A stretch of DNA of 6,576 bases from Bacteroidales bacterium GP4 (GTDB taxonomy: Bacteria; Bacteroidota; Bacteroidia; Bacteroidales; Muribaculaceae), in NCBI GenBank assembly GCA_001701065.1, contig DAAL01000080.1, positions 1-6,576 of the forward strand, read 5' to 3'. The notes below the pieces were generated by a model. The model did not search any database and was not told the origin of the DNA. It worked only from the letters and a program-made list of their open reading frames with translations. Below are positions 1 to 5,487 of this stretch, in pieces; position 1 is the stretch's first letter, and each line of letters starts with the position of its first letter. The position numbers and the translations under genes were made by a program.

Positions 1-766
1 CCACCTCGTTGGTCAAGTCGATGAACTCCGCCACCGATAGCTGTTCGGGACGCTTCGCCCACACCGGATCATCCCCAAGCACCAGCCCCGGAGGAAGCAG
101 CCCCTTGATGGAGTTGCGCAGGGTCTTGCGCCGTTGCCCGAAAGTGGTTTTCACGATGGTCTTGAACAGTTTCTCGTCGCAGCCCAGTTCCTTCACGCCG
201 TTGCGCCGCATCCTGATTACTCCCGACTTGACTTTGGGCGGCGGATTGAACACGTGCTCATCCACTGTAAATAAGTACTCGATATCGTACCAAGCCTGAA
301 GCAACACACTCAGAATGCCGTACACCTTCGAGCCTGGAGCGGCGGCAAGACGTTCGGCTACCTCCTTCTGCAGCATTCCCGAGCAGCACGGTATAAGGTC
401 CTTGTAGTCAAGCACCTTAAAGAATATCTGCGAAGAAATGTTGTAAGGGTAATTGCCTATCACGCAGAAAGGCTTGTCGTTCATCAGCTTGGCAAGGTCA
501 AGATTAAGGAAATCTCCCTCCACAATGCGGCCGTCAAGAGCAGGATAATTGGCGCGCAGATACTCCACGCTCTCCTTGTCCAGTTCCACCACTGTGACAT
601 CATGACCTTCCTGAACCAAAAATTGGGTCAATACCCCCATTCCGGGACCCACTTCCACCACCGGTACACCCTTGTACTCGTCCAGGGTGGAAGCTATGCG
701 GGCAGCTATGTTCAGGTCAGTAAGAAAGTGCTGACCGAGAGCTTTTTTAGGTCTAACTTTTTGCAT
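1..766 (-). CDS. rsmA: 16S rRNA dimethyladenosine transferase RsmA/KsgA (3' end cut by window)
   Basis: RsmA uses S-adenosylmethionine to dimethylate two adjacent adenines near the 3' end of 16S rRNA during late assembly of the 30S subunit in the cytoplasm. I translated 255 codons on the minus strand. They contain the N-terminal GQHFL (residues 11-15), SAM-binding loop EVGPGMG (38-44), acidic ELD (61-63), GDF (84-86), catalytic NYPY (105-108, within GNYPYNIS), FNPPPKV (173-179) and the C-terminal FGQRRKTLRN (209-218). This is the complete motif series of the family. The family is usually around 260-270 residues, so probably only about ten residues lie beyond base 1. I chose ATG at 766 because AGAGG sits 6 bp upstream; an in-frame ATG at 772 directly abuts that AGAGG and is less likely. 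The gene follows hicB on the same strand but has its own -7 box, so it is probably transcribed separately. Confidence 0.96.
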   Translation of the reverse strand, partial: MQKVRPKKALGQHFLTDLNIAARIASTLDEYKGVPVVEVGPGMGVLTQFLVQEGHDVTVVELDKESVEYLRANYPALDGRIVEGDFLNLDLAKLMNDKPFCVIGNYPYNISSQIFFKVLDYKDLIPCCSGMLQKEVAERLAAAPGSKVYGILSVLLQAWYDIEYLFTVDEHVFNPPPKVKSGVIRMRRNGVKELGCDEKLFKTIVKTTFGQRRKTLRNSIKGLLPPGLVLGDDPVWAKRPEQLSVAEFIDLTNEV

Positions 767-794
767 TGGCATCCTCTTTTTGGTTATTAACTTA

Positions 795-802
795 CAAATC
801 TA
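795..802 (-). promoter_or_regulatory. -7 promoter element of rsmA
   Basis: The minus strand reads TAGATTTG, an exact match to the Bacteroidetes -7 consensus TAnnTTTG, and lies 28 bp upstream of the rsmA ATG at 766. No good TTTG -33 element is present at 19-21 bp; the closest is a TTTC about 22 bp away. The -7 box is seen directly; its use as the rsmA promoter is inferred. Confidence 0.55.
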
Positions 803-876
803 CTAAGAAGTTTTGAAAAAAACGGAAATTAACACCGAAAAAATCACCCCTCCACCCATTTTTCTACACTCCCCAC

Positions 877-900
877 AATCCGGCAGCGAGCGGATTTTTT
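877..900 (+). terminator. Hairpin with T-tract, oriented to the plus strand
   Basis: AATCCG (877-882) and CGGATT (891-896) form a 6-bp stem with an 8-base loop, and on the plus strand the stem runs straight into Ts (895-900). This is the shape of an intrinsic terminator for plus-strand transcription, yet the neighbouring genes hicB and rsmA are on the minus strand. It begins at the hicB stop codon. Read on the minus strand the hairpin lacks a following T-run, so it is a poor hicB terminator. Confidence 0.35.
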
Positions 901-1336
901 AAAATCTCACTTCCTGCAAGCGTGCCACGAATTTGTTGAGCCCTTGCTGAAGGATTTCTTTCTGTTTAGCCGAAGCTCCGGCAACACGGCTCTTGTATTT
1001 TCTCATTAAGGACTGATTTATGCCGAGCATCTTCGCAAACTGGGAAGCGTTTATGCACGGGAACGCTTCGAAAAATCCGCTCACATCGTAAGTATAGGCA
1101 ATGGATAAATTATCGCTGTACCATTGAGGATATTGACCCTTTCGCTCATGGAAGTATTCAGCCTGTTCCTCAAGAACTTCTCGGAAGTCGGCTTTTGCCT
1201 CGTCCTCGTTAAGCCCATATCCATACACGCCTTCGATATCAGGGGCATAGATAGATAAACCGCCTGAAGGAGATTTTTCAATAATAGCTTCAATATTTTT
1301 CTTCATCACTGTTTTCATCACTTTAATTAATGTCAT
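899..1336 (-). CDS. hicB: HicB-family antitoxin with C-terminal DNA-binding domain
   Basis: HicB antitoxins bind and neutralise the HicA mRNA interferase and repress their own operon through a C-terminal DNA-binding domain. The N-terminal half shows the partly degenerate RNase-H-like HicB fold: IEAIIEKSPSGGLSIYAPD (residues 15-33), then EGVYGYGLNEDEAKADF (35-51). The C-terminal part, INASQFAKMLGINQSLMRKY (95-114), reads as a helix-turn-helix of the kind found in Bacteroidetes HicB proteins. The full frame is 145 residues. In-frame ATGs at 1318 and 1306 would give 139 or 135 residues and are equally plausible; the last fits the usual MKK...IIEKS opening of the family. I kept the longest form because AACAAAAC precedes that ATG. 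The shortened hicA reading frame lies 48 bp upstream on the same strand, so both should share a transcript. With the toxin apparently disabled, HicB may now be an orphan repressor. Confidence 0.85.
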   Translation of the reverse strand: MTLIKVMKTVMKKNIEAIIEKSPSGGLSIYAPDIEGVYGYGLNEDEAKADFREVLEEQAEYFHERKGQYPQWYSDNLSIAYTYDVSGFFEAFPCINASQFAKMLGINQSLMRKYKSRVAGASAKQKEILQQGLNKFVARLQEVRF

Positions 1337-1384
1337 GTTTTGTTCATTCGCATATCCGATGCGGCACTTGTCGGAGACTCTATT

Positions 1385-1519
1385 TTAATCTTTAATCCCT
1401 GCATCCTTCTTCATTTTCTCCAAAGTGCCTTTTGGTATCTCATGGGATGGATGCCGTCCTATTTCTTTGCGAATCCATCCTCGGGATTCTAATAAACGAT
1501 AAAATTCACTGAATTTCAT
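1385..1519 (-). CDS. hicA: HicA-like toxin, 44 residues, internally deleted and probably inactive
   Basis: This small frame lies directly upstream of hicB in the canonical hicA-hicB order. Its N-terminus, MKFSEFYRLLESRGW (1-15), is the first helix of HicA, and its C-terminus, GRHPSHEIPKGTLEKMKKDA (21-40), is the final strand and helix. Intact HicA proteins are usually about 55-85 residues and have, between these two parts, a beta-hairpin with the catalytic histidine (G-S/N-H type motif). Here the halves are joined by only about RKEI, so roughly 15-25 residues, including the active site, look absent with the frame kept. HicA is a small double-stranded-RNA-binding-fold mRNA interferase; without the central sheet it should not cleave RNA. 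The start is ATG at 1519, which falls about 16 bases after the expected transcription start. It could instead be a genuinely short variant, which I consider less likely. Family assignment is inferred from motif memory plus the neighbouring hicB. Confidence 0.7.
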   Translation of the reverse strand: MKFSEFYRLLESRGWIRKEIGRHPSHEIPKGTLEKMKKDAGIKD

Positions 1520-1540
1520 GGTACATTGTATTGTTTGCCG

Positions 1541-1572
1541 TAAAGGTAACGTTTATGTTCCAAATGAACAAA
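1541..1572 (-). promoter_or_regulatory. hicAB promoter
   Basis: On the minus strand TTTG (1572-1569) is followed after exactly 20 bp by TACCTTTA (1548-1541). The Bacteroidetes consensus is TTTG-N19-21-TAnnTTTG, so only the last base deviates. Transcription would start near 1535, about 16 bases before the hicA ATG. Confidence 0.6.
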
Positions 1573-1591
1573 TTTTGGAGCGAAAATGTTC
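1556..1591. promoter_or_regulatory. Candidate HicB operator: repeated TGTTC/GAACA half-sites
   Basis: TGTTC (1556-1560) and GAACA (1566-1570) form a perfect 5-bp inverted repeat separated by CAAAT, lying between the -33 and -7 elements of the hicAB promoter and overlapping the -33 box. A further TGTTC sits at 1587-1591, exactly 31 bp from the first, about three helical turns. The location suits autorepression by the helix-turn-helix of HicB. The repeats are visible; the binding partner is inference. Confidence 0.45.
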
Positions 1592-1628
1592 TTCCCCCTC
1601 CCCTTATCCCGTGAAAGTTACTTCACAC

Positions 1629-1668
1629 AAAAAAGCCGCCATCGAGATCCAAGACCATGACAGCGGCT
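1629..1668 (-). terminator. Intrinsic terminator of the DJ-1/PfpI gene
   Basis: On the minus strand AGCCGC (1668-1663) pairs with GCGGCT (1639-1634), with an inner CAT/ATG pairing after a 3-base bulge, and the stem ends in a run of six Ts (1634-1629). It lies about 50 bp beyond the stop codon of the upstream gene on the same strand and separates it from the hicAB promoter. Confidence 0.7.
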
Positions 1669-1678
1669 ATGAGATATA

Positions 1679-1755
1679 AGCTACGGAGAGCTATACGAGC
1701 ACTCCGAAGCTACGGGGTTTATACGAGCATTCCGGAGGCTACGGAGGAGGCTACG
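1679..1755. repeat. Imperfect 29-bp tandem repeat with GCTACG core
   Basis: The hexamer GCTACG occurs at 1680, 1709, 1738 and 1750; the first three copies are spaced exactly 29 bp apart. Unit one (1679-1707) and unit two (1708-1736) are alike along most of their length (both contain TATACGAGCA followed by TCCG), with small compensating indels, and a partial third unit follows. The array straddles the 3' end of the DJ-1/PfpI gene, so the last codons (VASSVASGMLV) and the stop codon at 1721-1719 lie within it. Confidence 0.65.
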
Positions 1756-2273
1756 TCGTCGCCTTGGGTGGAGGCGAGGATGGCGAGTGCAAACACGAGA
1801 GCCGATGAGGGTCCGTTGGATGTGATAAGGTTGCCGCTTATCACCACACGGTTGTCCACGTAGGTGGCTCCGCCTTTTTCAAGGTCGTCCATGAACGAGG
1901 GATAGCAGGTGGCATCCTGTCCCTGAAGGATTCCGAGGGGAGCAAGCACCACGGCGGGGGCTGCGCAGATTGCTGCTATGCGACCGCCTTTCTTCCACTG
2001 GTTCTGGAGCATGTCGCTCACTTTACCGCACGCGGCGATGTTGGAGGCACCGGGCATTCCGCCGGGCACGATAAGCCACAATGCGTCGTCGCCGTCAATT
2101 TCATTAATAGTCTTGTCGGCTACCACAACCACACCGTTGGCACCCTTCACTTCCTTCTTGTCGGTTATCGACACGGTGAACACCTGCATCTGTCCGCGGC
2201 GCAGCACGTCGACAGTGGTGAGGGCTTCTATTTCTTCAAATCCCTCAGCGATAAAAACATAAGATGTATCCAT
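1719..2273 (-). CDS. DJ-1/PfpI (YajL/ThiJ-like) family protein
   Basis: This is a 184-residue class I glutamine-amidotransferase-like protein of the DJ-1/YajL group. Members are linked to protein or metabolite deglycation, chaperone activity and oxidative-stress protection, though the true substrate is debated. Visible family marks are the conserved glutamate in AEGFEEIEAL (Glu16, equivalent to Glu18 of human DJ-1), the nucleophile elbow AAICAAPAVVLAP with Cys103, TCYPSF (122-127, Tyr where human DJ-1 has His126) and the C-terminal LITSNGPSSALVFAL (149-163). Length is normal for the group and there is no signal peptide, so it should be cytoplasmic. I start at ATG 2273; a TTG three codons upstream (2282) is possible but would leave a very short leader after the -7 box. 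The gene is divergent from the TraB-ABC operon and has its own terminator. Its 3' end lies in a short tandem repeat, so the final ten residues may vary between strains. Confidence 0.92.
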   Translation of the reverse strand: MDTSYVFIAEGFEEIEALTTVDVLRRGQMQVFTVSITDKKEVKGANGVVVVADKTINEIDGDDALWLIVPGGMPGASNIAACGKVSDMLQNQWKKGGRIAAICAAPAVVLAPLGILQGQDATCYPSFMDDLEKGGATYVDNRVVISGNLITSNGPSSALVFALAILASTQGDDVASSVASGMLV

Positions 2274-2299
2274 ATATTTCAAATTTTTGGTTATATGTT

Positions 2300-2307
2300 C
2301 AAATATA
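2300..2307 (-). promoter_or_regulatory. -7 promoter element of the DJ-1/PfpI gene
   Basis: The minus strand reads TATATTTG, a full match to TAnnTTTG, 26 bp upstream of the ATG at 2273. The expected -33 TTTG is not clearly present at 19-21 bp; a TTTA occurs only about 16 bp away. Transcription would begin near 2294, giving a leader of about 20 bases. Confidence 0.55.
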
Positions 2308-2409
2308 CGACTTATTATTTATATAAAGGTCACAATAAGCCTTCTATTCTCAAAATGCGCCACAAAAATATTTGTTCAATCAAAAAAAGTGAAAAAAATC
2401 GAAGAAATA

Positions 2410-2440
2410 TTTGGAGATTAAAAAATTTGTCGTACATTTG
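2410..2440 (+). promoter_or_regulatory. Promoter of the TraB-ABC-GntR operon
   Basis: TTTG (2410-2413), a 19-bp spacer and TACATTTG (2433-2440) fit the Bacteroidetes primary-sigma consensus TTTG-N19-21-TAnnTTTG without a mismatch. Transcription should begin around 2446-2448, leaving a leader of about 60 bases before the first gene. Confidence 0.8.
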
Positions 2441-2444
2441 CACC

Positions 2445-2480
2445 GTGATAGTGATGTACATGACTGCATCACTACATCAC
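2445..2480. promoter_or_regulatory. Long interrupted dyad at the operon transcription start
   Basis: GTGATAGTGATG (2445-2456) and CATCACTACATCAC (2467-2480) form an inverted repeat: eight perfect inner pairs (2449-2456 with 2467-2474) and four outer pairs, offset by a CA bulge, around a 10-base loop. It starts 4 bp after the -7 box, overlapping the predicted start site. Each arm carries two copies of GTGAT or its complement. It could be an operator for the GntR/YtrA-type regulator at the end of the same operon, or a hairpin at the very 5' end of the mRNA. The sequence alone does not decide between these. Confidence 0.55.
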
Positions 2481-2509
2481 CAAGGAATATTAACTTTTAA
2501 AAAAACAAT

Positions 2510-3394
2510 ATGACGATGAAAAAAGTAATCTTATCTCTCTCGGCATTAGTGCTCGCAATGGGCATGAACGCACAACTTTTATGGAAAGTAAGCGGCAACG
2601 GCGCAAAAGGCGACAGCTATCTTTTCGGTACTCACCACATAGCACCGATAGCGATGCTTGACAGCGCAGCCGGATTTGACGCTGCGCTTACGAGCGTGGA
2701 CAACGTGTACGGCGAAGTGGAAATGGGCGACATGAACAGCCCCGAAACACAGCAGATGGTACTCGCAGTAGCAACCGCTCCCGCCGACAGCACACTGTCC
2801 AAGGTCCTCACCAAAGCCCAACTCGACTCAGTGGACGCAGTATTGAAGAAATACACCGGCGGAATGGTGTCGATAGCACAGCTTGAAGCAATGAAGCCGA
2901 GCCTGGTGGGCACTCAGATAGCTATGCTGCAATCCATGACAGCGTTCCCCGGCTACAATCCACAGGAACAGCTTGACTCCGAAATCCAGAAGCGAGGCAT
3001 AGCCAAAGGAAAAGGCATCAAGGGATTCGAGACCATCGAACAGCAACTCAACTGGCTCATGGGCGACCCGATAACCGAACAAGCCGCCAACCTGATGGAC
3101 GACGTGAGAAAGGACGAGACATCAATCCAGCACGCCAAGGACGTTGCCAACGCCTACATCACCTCCAATCTTCCCGAAATAGAACGGATAATGACGGATC
3201 CCGAGGACGGAATGTCCAAGGAGGCCATCGAACGTCTGCTCTACAACCGCAACGACAATTGGATAGCCGAACTTAAGAAGATTCTCCCCAACGAAAACAT
3301 CTTTGTGGCAGTGGGCGTGGGACACCTTGTGGGCGAAAAAGGACTGATAGAGCAACTCCGCAAACTCGGCTACACAGTGACACCGGTAAAATAA
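2510..3394 (+). CDS. Secreted TraB/GumN (Tiki-like) family protein
   Basis: The 294-residue product opens with a signal peptide (MKK, a hydrophobic stretch to about residue 18, then MNAQ, likely cleaved near residues 20-22; no lipobox cysteine), so it should reach the periplasm. The rest matches the TraB/PrgY/GumN group related to the animal Wnt-inactivating protease Tiki. It has the first GxxH motif in LFGTHH (38-43), a conserved acidic segment YGEVEM (67-72), GFETIEQQ (172-179), RNDNW (247-251), and the second GxxH in AVGVGHLVG (267-275). The two GxxH motifs and glutamate are the proposed metal-binding and catalytic residues of Tiki, so a metalloprotease role is possible, but bacterial members are little characterised. 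Starts at 2510 and 2516 (M-T-M-K-K) are both possible; no Shine-Dalgarno decides. It is the first gene of a probable four-gene operon, ending 6 bp before the ABC ATPase gene. Confidence 0.88.
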   Translation: MTMKKVILSLSALVLAMGMNAQLLWKVSGNGAKGDSYLFGTHHIAPIAMLDSAAGFDAALTSVDNVYGEVEMGDMNSPETQQMVLAVATAPADSTLSKVLTKAQLDSVDAVLKKYTGGMVSIAQLEAMKPSLVGTQIAMLQSMTAFPGYNPQEQLDSEIQKRGIAKGKGIKGFETIEQQLNWLMGDPITEQAANLMDDVRKDETSIQHAKDVANAYITSNLPEIERIMTDPEDGMSKEAIERLLYNRNDNWIAELKKILPNENIFVAVGVGHLVGEKGLIEQLRKLGYTVTPVK

Positions 3395-3400
3395 CAGCGT

Positions 3401-4249
3401 ATGCTCATACTAAATAATTTAACATATAGATACAGCAAAGGCACGGAAGCATTGAGCGATGTTTCCGTGTCGCTGTGTCCGGGGATTTACCTTCTTTTAG
3501 GAGAAAACGGCGCAGGAAAGACCACACTGCTGCACGTGTTGTCAGGATTACTTTTTCCATCGTCAGGAACCGTCATACTCGACGACACGCCCATCTCCTC
3601 CCGCCGCCCCGAAGTGATGAACAAGATATTTTTCCTCGCCGAGAACATGGACTTCCCGGCTTCCACCATAGCCGAGATGGTAAAGACCCATGCGCCGTTC
3701 TACCCCGGGTTCAACGCCGAGATTCTCCGCGAGAGCCTGGCTACATTCGGGATGACGGGCGAAGAGCCTTTATCGCAGATGTCGCTCGGCAACCGGCAGA
3801 AAGCCAAGATAGCCTATGCGCTTGCCCTGCAGCCGTCGGTGCTTCTCCTTGACGAACCGGCAAACGGTCTCGACATATCATCCCGCCAGGAGCTTACCCG
3901 GCTCATGGCGCGCAACATCCCGCCTGAGATGACCGTAATCATCTCCACCCACACCGTGTGGGACTTCCAGAATGTGGTGGACGGCGTGATGTTCCTGCAC
4001 AAGAGCCGCCTTGTGCTGTCCGAAACAGTCAGCGACTTGTGTGATGCCGTTACATTCACCACCTCTCCGGCACCGGTGGATGACGCGTTGTACCAGGAGA
4101 TAAAGTTAGGTCAATACCACTCTATAGCGGTAAACACCGAAGGGACGTTCTCCGACGTGGACTACACCTTGCTTTACTGCGCCATGATAAGAGAAAAGTC
4201 ACGTCAAGCCATTGTGTCAACCATTAAAAACCTTAAAAAGCAAGAGTAA
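3401..4249 (+). CDS. ABC transporter ATP-binding protein (YtrB/CcmA-like)
   Basis: This 282-residue cytoplasmic ATPase should power the membrane protein encoded next. It has Walker A GENGAGKTT (34-42), a Q-loop region FFLAEN with Glu81 where glutamine is usual, a divergent signature MSLGNRQK (127-134), Walker B VLLLDE (147-152), D-loop GLD (156-158) and H-loop STH (182-184). The divergent signature and the roughly 80-residue tail after the nucleotide-binding domain resemble ATPases that accompany GntR/YtrA regulators. Such systems have been tied to cell-envelope stress, antibiotic response or acetoin use in Firmicutes; the substrate here is unknown. The stop overlaps the start of the following gene by one base (TAATG), implying translational coupling and a stoichiometric complex. 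Confidence 0.93.
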   Translation: MLILNNLTYRYSKGTEALSDVSVSLCPGIYLLLGENGAGKTTLLHVLSGLLFPSSGTVILDDTPISSRRPEVMNKIFFLAENMDFPASTIAEMVKTHAPFYPGFNAEILRESLATFGMTGEEPLSQMSLGNRQKAKIAYALALQPSVLLLDEPANGLDISSRQELTRLMARNIPPEMTVIISTHTVWDFQNVVDGVMFLHKSRLVLSETVSDLCDAVTFTTSPAPVDDALYQEIKLGQYHSIAVNTEGTFSDVDYTLLYCAMIREKSRQAIVSTIKNLKKQE

Positions 4250-4974
4250 TGGAATCACAGAAGTTATTTTCATTTCCCCGCTTCATGATGGTGGCGCGCT
4301 TTTACTATCCGCGCCTTAAGAAGCAGATAATCATCCTCCCCATCGTAGCATTTGTCATCGGGCTACTGTCAATAGTATCTTTCGTCAAAAACATGCAAGG
4401 TACGTATGTGATAGCCGCCCTCATTTTAGGAGCATGCTACACATTCAGCCCTCTCATCTTCGCCACCCGCAAAGGCATCGAAATCGAAACCATGCTTCCC
4501 GCCACATGGGTAGAGAAGTCAGTGTTCATCATAGGCTACAGCATTGTGGGCATATCGGCTCTTTACTTTGTGCCTATATTTATTTCCGAGATGGTAGCGC
4601 ACACTTTCATCGACTATTCATGCAAGGAATTATATCAGCGGATGGTGGAACAAGGAATGATATACAACATAAGTTATAATATCGTCAACTCCATTTTTTA
4701 TGTTGTGACCTGCATGACCGCGGTCATCTGCTCCATCCGGCATCGTGTGCTCAACGGAATCCTATGGGTAATGCTTATTAACATCGTATTCTTCACAGCG
4801 GGAGCGATCGAAGGTTTTCTTGCCGCCACACGCGCTGAAAATTTAGATGAAATTTCATCAGTAGTTCATGATGTGATGGATCCTATACATAATTGGCTAA
4901 TCGCCATAATGATTACCCTTATTATAGCAATGATCCTGTTTACCGTACATAAAATCAAAAACCGACAGATATAG
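4249..4974 (+). CDS. Six-helix membrane protein, ABC transporter permease partner
   Basis: The 241-residue product has six hydrophobic segments, at about residues 26-46, 52-72, 91-113, 141-162, 167-193 and 214-234, with positive charges before the first (RLKK) and after the last (HKIKNRQ). Between helices two and three lies ATRKGIEIETMLPATWVEK (72-90); an MLPA..EK segment like this recurs in Bacteroidetes permeases of this type as far as I recall. It starts within the stop codon of the ATPase gene and ends 2 bp before the regulator gene, so it almost certainly forms the transmembrane half of the transporter, probably as a dimer with two ATPases. Whether it exports a substrate or acts as a sensor or mechanotransmission complex cannot be told. 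No substrate-binding protein is encoded nearby, which argues against an importer. Confidence 0.85.
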   Translation: MESQKLFSFPRFMMVARFYYPRLKKQIIILPIVAFVIGLLSIVSFVKNMQGTYVIAALILGACYTFSPLIFATRKGIEIETMLPATWVEKSVFIIGYSIVGISALYFVPIFISEMVAHTFIDYSCKELYQRMVEQGMIYNISYNIVNSIFYVVTCMTAVICSIRHRVLNGILWVMLINIVFFTAGAIEGFLAATRAENLDEISSVVHDVMDPIHNWLIAIMITLIIAMILFTVHKIKNRQI

Positions 4975-4976
4975 CG

Positions 4977-5336
4977 ATGGACTTCAACCCCAACAAACCC
5001 ATATATCAGCAAATAGCCGAATACTGCTACAGCCGCATCATGGCTGACGAATGGGAGGTGGACTGTCGAATCCCGTCGGTGAAAGAGCTTGCCGTGACCA
5101 TGGCAGTCAATCCCCGCACCGTGCTCAAAGCTTATGACGACATGCAGGTTATAGGCGTAATCTACCAGAAGCGCGGACTCGGCTACTTCGTGTCGCCGGA
5201 TGCACGCGACTGCATCCTTGCCGAACGCCGTTCTTACTTCTTCTCCACCACCCTTCCCGAAATAGTGAAGGAAATCCACATGCTCGGCATCACCCCCGAG
5301 GACATCTACAAGTGGATGGAAGAAAATCCTGATTAG
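4977..5336 (+). CDS. GntR-family (YtrA-type) transcriptional regulator
   Basis: This is a 119-residue repressor of the short YtrA subfamily: an N-terminal winged helix-turn-helix and a small helical dimerisation tail, with no large ligand-binding domain. PIYQQIAEYCYSRI (8-21) is the typical first helix, RIPSVKELAVTMAVNPRTVL (31-50) the helix-turn-helix with recognition helix, and YQKRGLGYFVS (63-73) the wing. YtrA-type proteins normally repress the ABC operon in which they are encoded and are released under envelope stress or by small effectors. Here the gene is last in its operon, 2 bp after the permease gene; in related loci the regulator is often first. Its likely target is the promoter ahead of the TraB gene, where a long dyad overlaps the transcription start; that link is inference. 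Confidence 0.93.
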   Translation: MDFNPNKPIYQQIAEYCYSRIMADEWEVDCRIPSVKELAVTMAVNPRTVLKAYDDMQVIGVIYQKRGLGYFVSPDARDCILAERRSYFFSTTLPEIVKEIHMLGITPEDIYKWMEENPD

Positions 5337-5396
5337 CAACTGAAAGAAAGTATAAAAATTCCAACAGTCCATAAGAATAGTTAAAAACAGCCTGTT

Positions 5397-5418
5397 TTAA
5401 GCGTTAAAAGTCGCTTAA
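5397..5418 (+). terminator. Weak hairpin after the GntR gene, possible operon terminator
   Basis: TTAAGCG (5397-5403) and CGCTTAA (5412-5418) form a perfect 7-bp stem with an 8-base loop, about 60 bp after the stop codon of the regulator gene. The stem is partly AT and the following bases (TTAACAT) are not a real T-tract, so terminator function is uncertain. A small palindrome AAACAGCCTGTTT lies just upstream. Confidence 0.3.
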
Positions 5419-5445
5419 TTAACATAACTCTACCTAATTGATAAC

Positions 5446-5473
5446 ATGCGCGTCATGCACTATGACAGCGCAT
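5446..5473. promoter_or_regulatory. Interrupted dyad upstream of the GH2 gene promoter
   Basis: ATGCGCGTCA (5446-5455) pairs with TGAC-a-GCGCAT (5463-5473) around the 7-base loop TGCACTA: ten pairs with one bulged A. It covers the position where the -33 element of the downstream promoter would lie. Five Ts (5479-5483) follow at a distance, so it could be either an operator for control of the GH2 gene or a terminator for the operon upstream. Confidence 0.4.
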
Positions 5474-5487
5474 TGGGATTTTTGTGC

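Noticed and set aside
602..790. Plus-strand open frame opposite rsmA
   Set aside because: It lies antisense to well-conserved KsgA codons and has no independent coding signs.
1611..1626. Short dyad GTGAA-N6-TTCAC between the DJ-1 terminator and the hicAB promoter
   Set aside because: Five pairs in a short AT-rich gap is expected by chance, and it is not positioned at a promoter element.
1680..1755. Regularly spaced GCTACG copies considered as a CRISPR-like array
   Set aside because: The copies are too few, similarity extends through the whole 29-bp unit rather than repeat plus unique spacer, and no cas gene is present; it is a degenerate tandem repeat.
1657..1863. Plus-strand open frame across the 29-bp repeats
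   Set aside because: It lies antisense to the DJ-1/PfpI 3' end and its low-complexity text is produced by the repeat.
2280..2282. TTG as the start of the DJ-1/PfpI gene, adding three residues
   Set aside because: The ATG at 2273 gives the normal family N-terminus and a more reasonable leader length after the -7 box.
2295..2513. A 72-codon plus-strand open frame between the DJ-1 gene and the TraB gene
   Set aside because: It is AT-rich, has no recognisable domain, overlaps the DJ-1 promoter at its start and runs through the TraB operon promoter and dyad; it is intergenic DNA read by chance.
3638..3646. Glutamate instead of glutamine in the Q-loop of the ABC ATPase (FFLAEN), with divergent signature SLGNR
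   Set aside because: Similar substitutions are common in the YtrB/CcmA-like ATPases I know, so this is a subfamily trait rather than an inactive pump.
4866..5372. 168-codon minus-strand open frame opposite the permease end and the GntR gene
   Set aside because: The plus-strand reading gives a clear GntR protein and a sixth membrane helix; the minus-strand product is a His/Val-rich antisense shadow without a domain.
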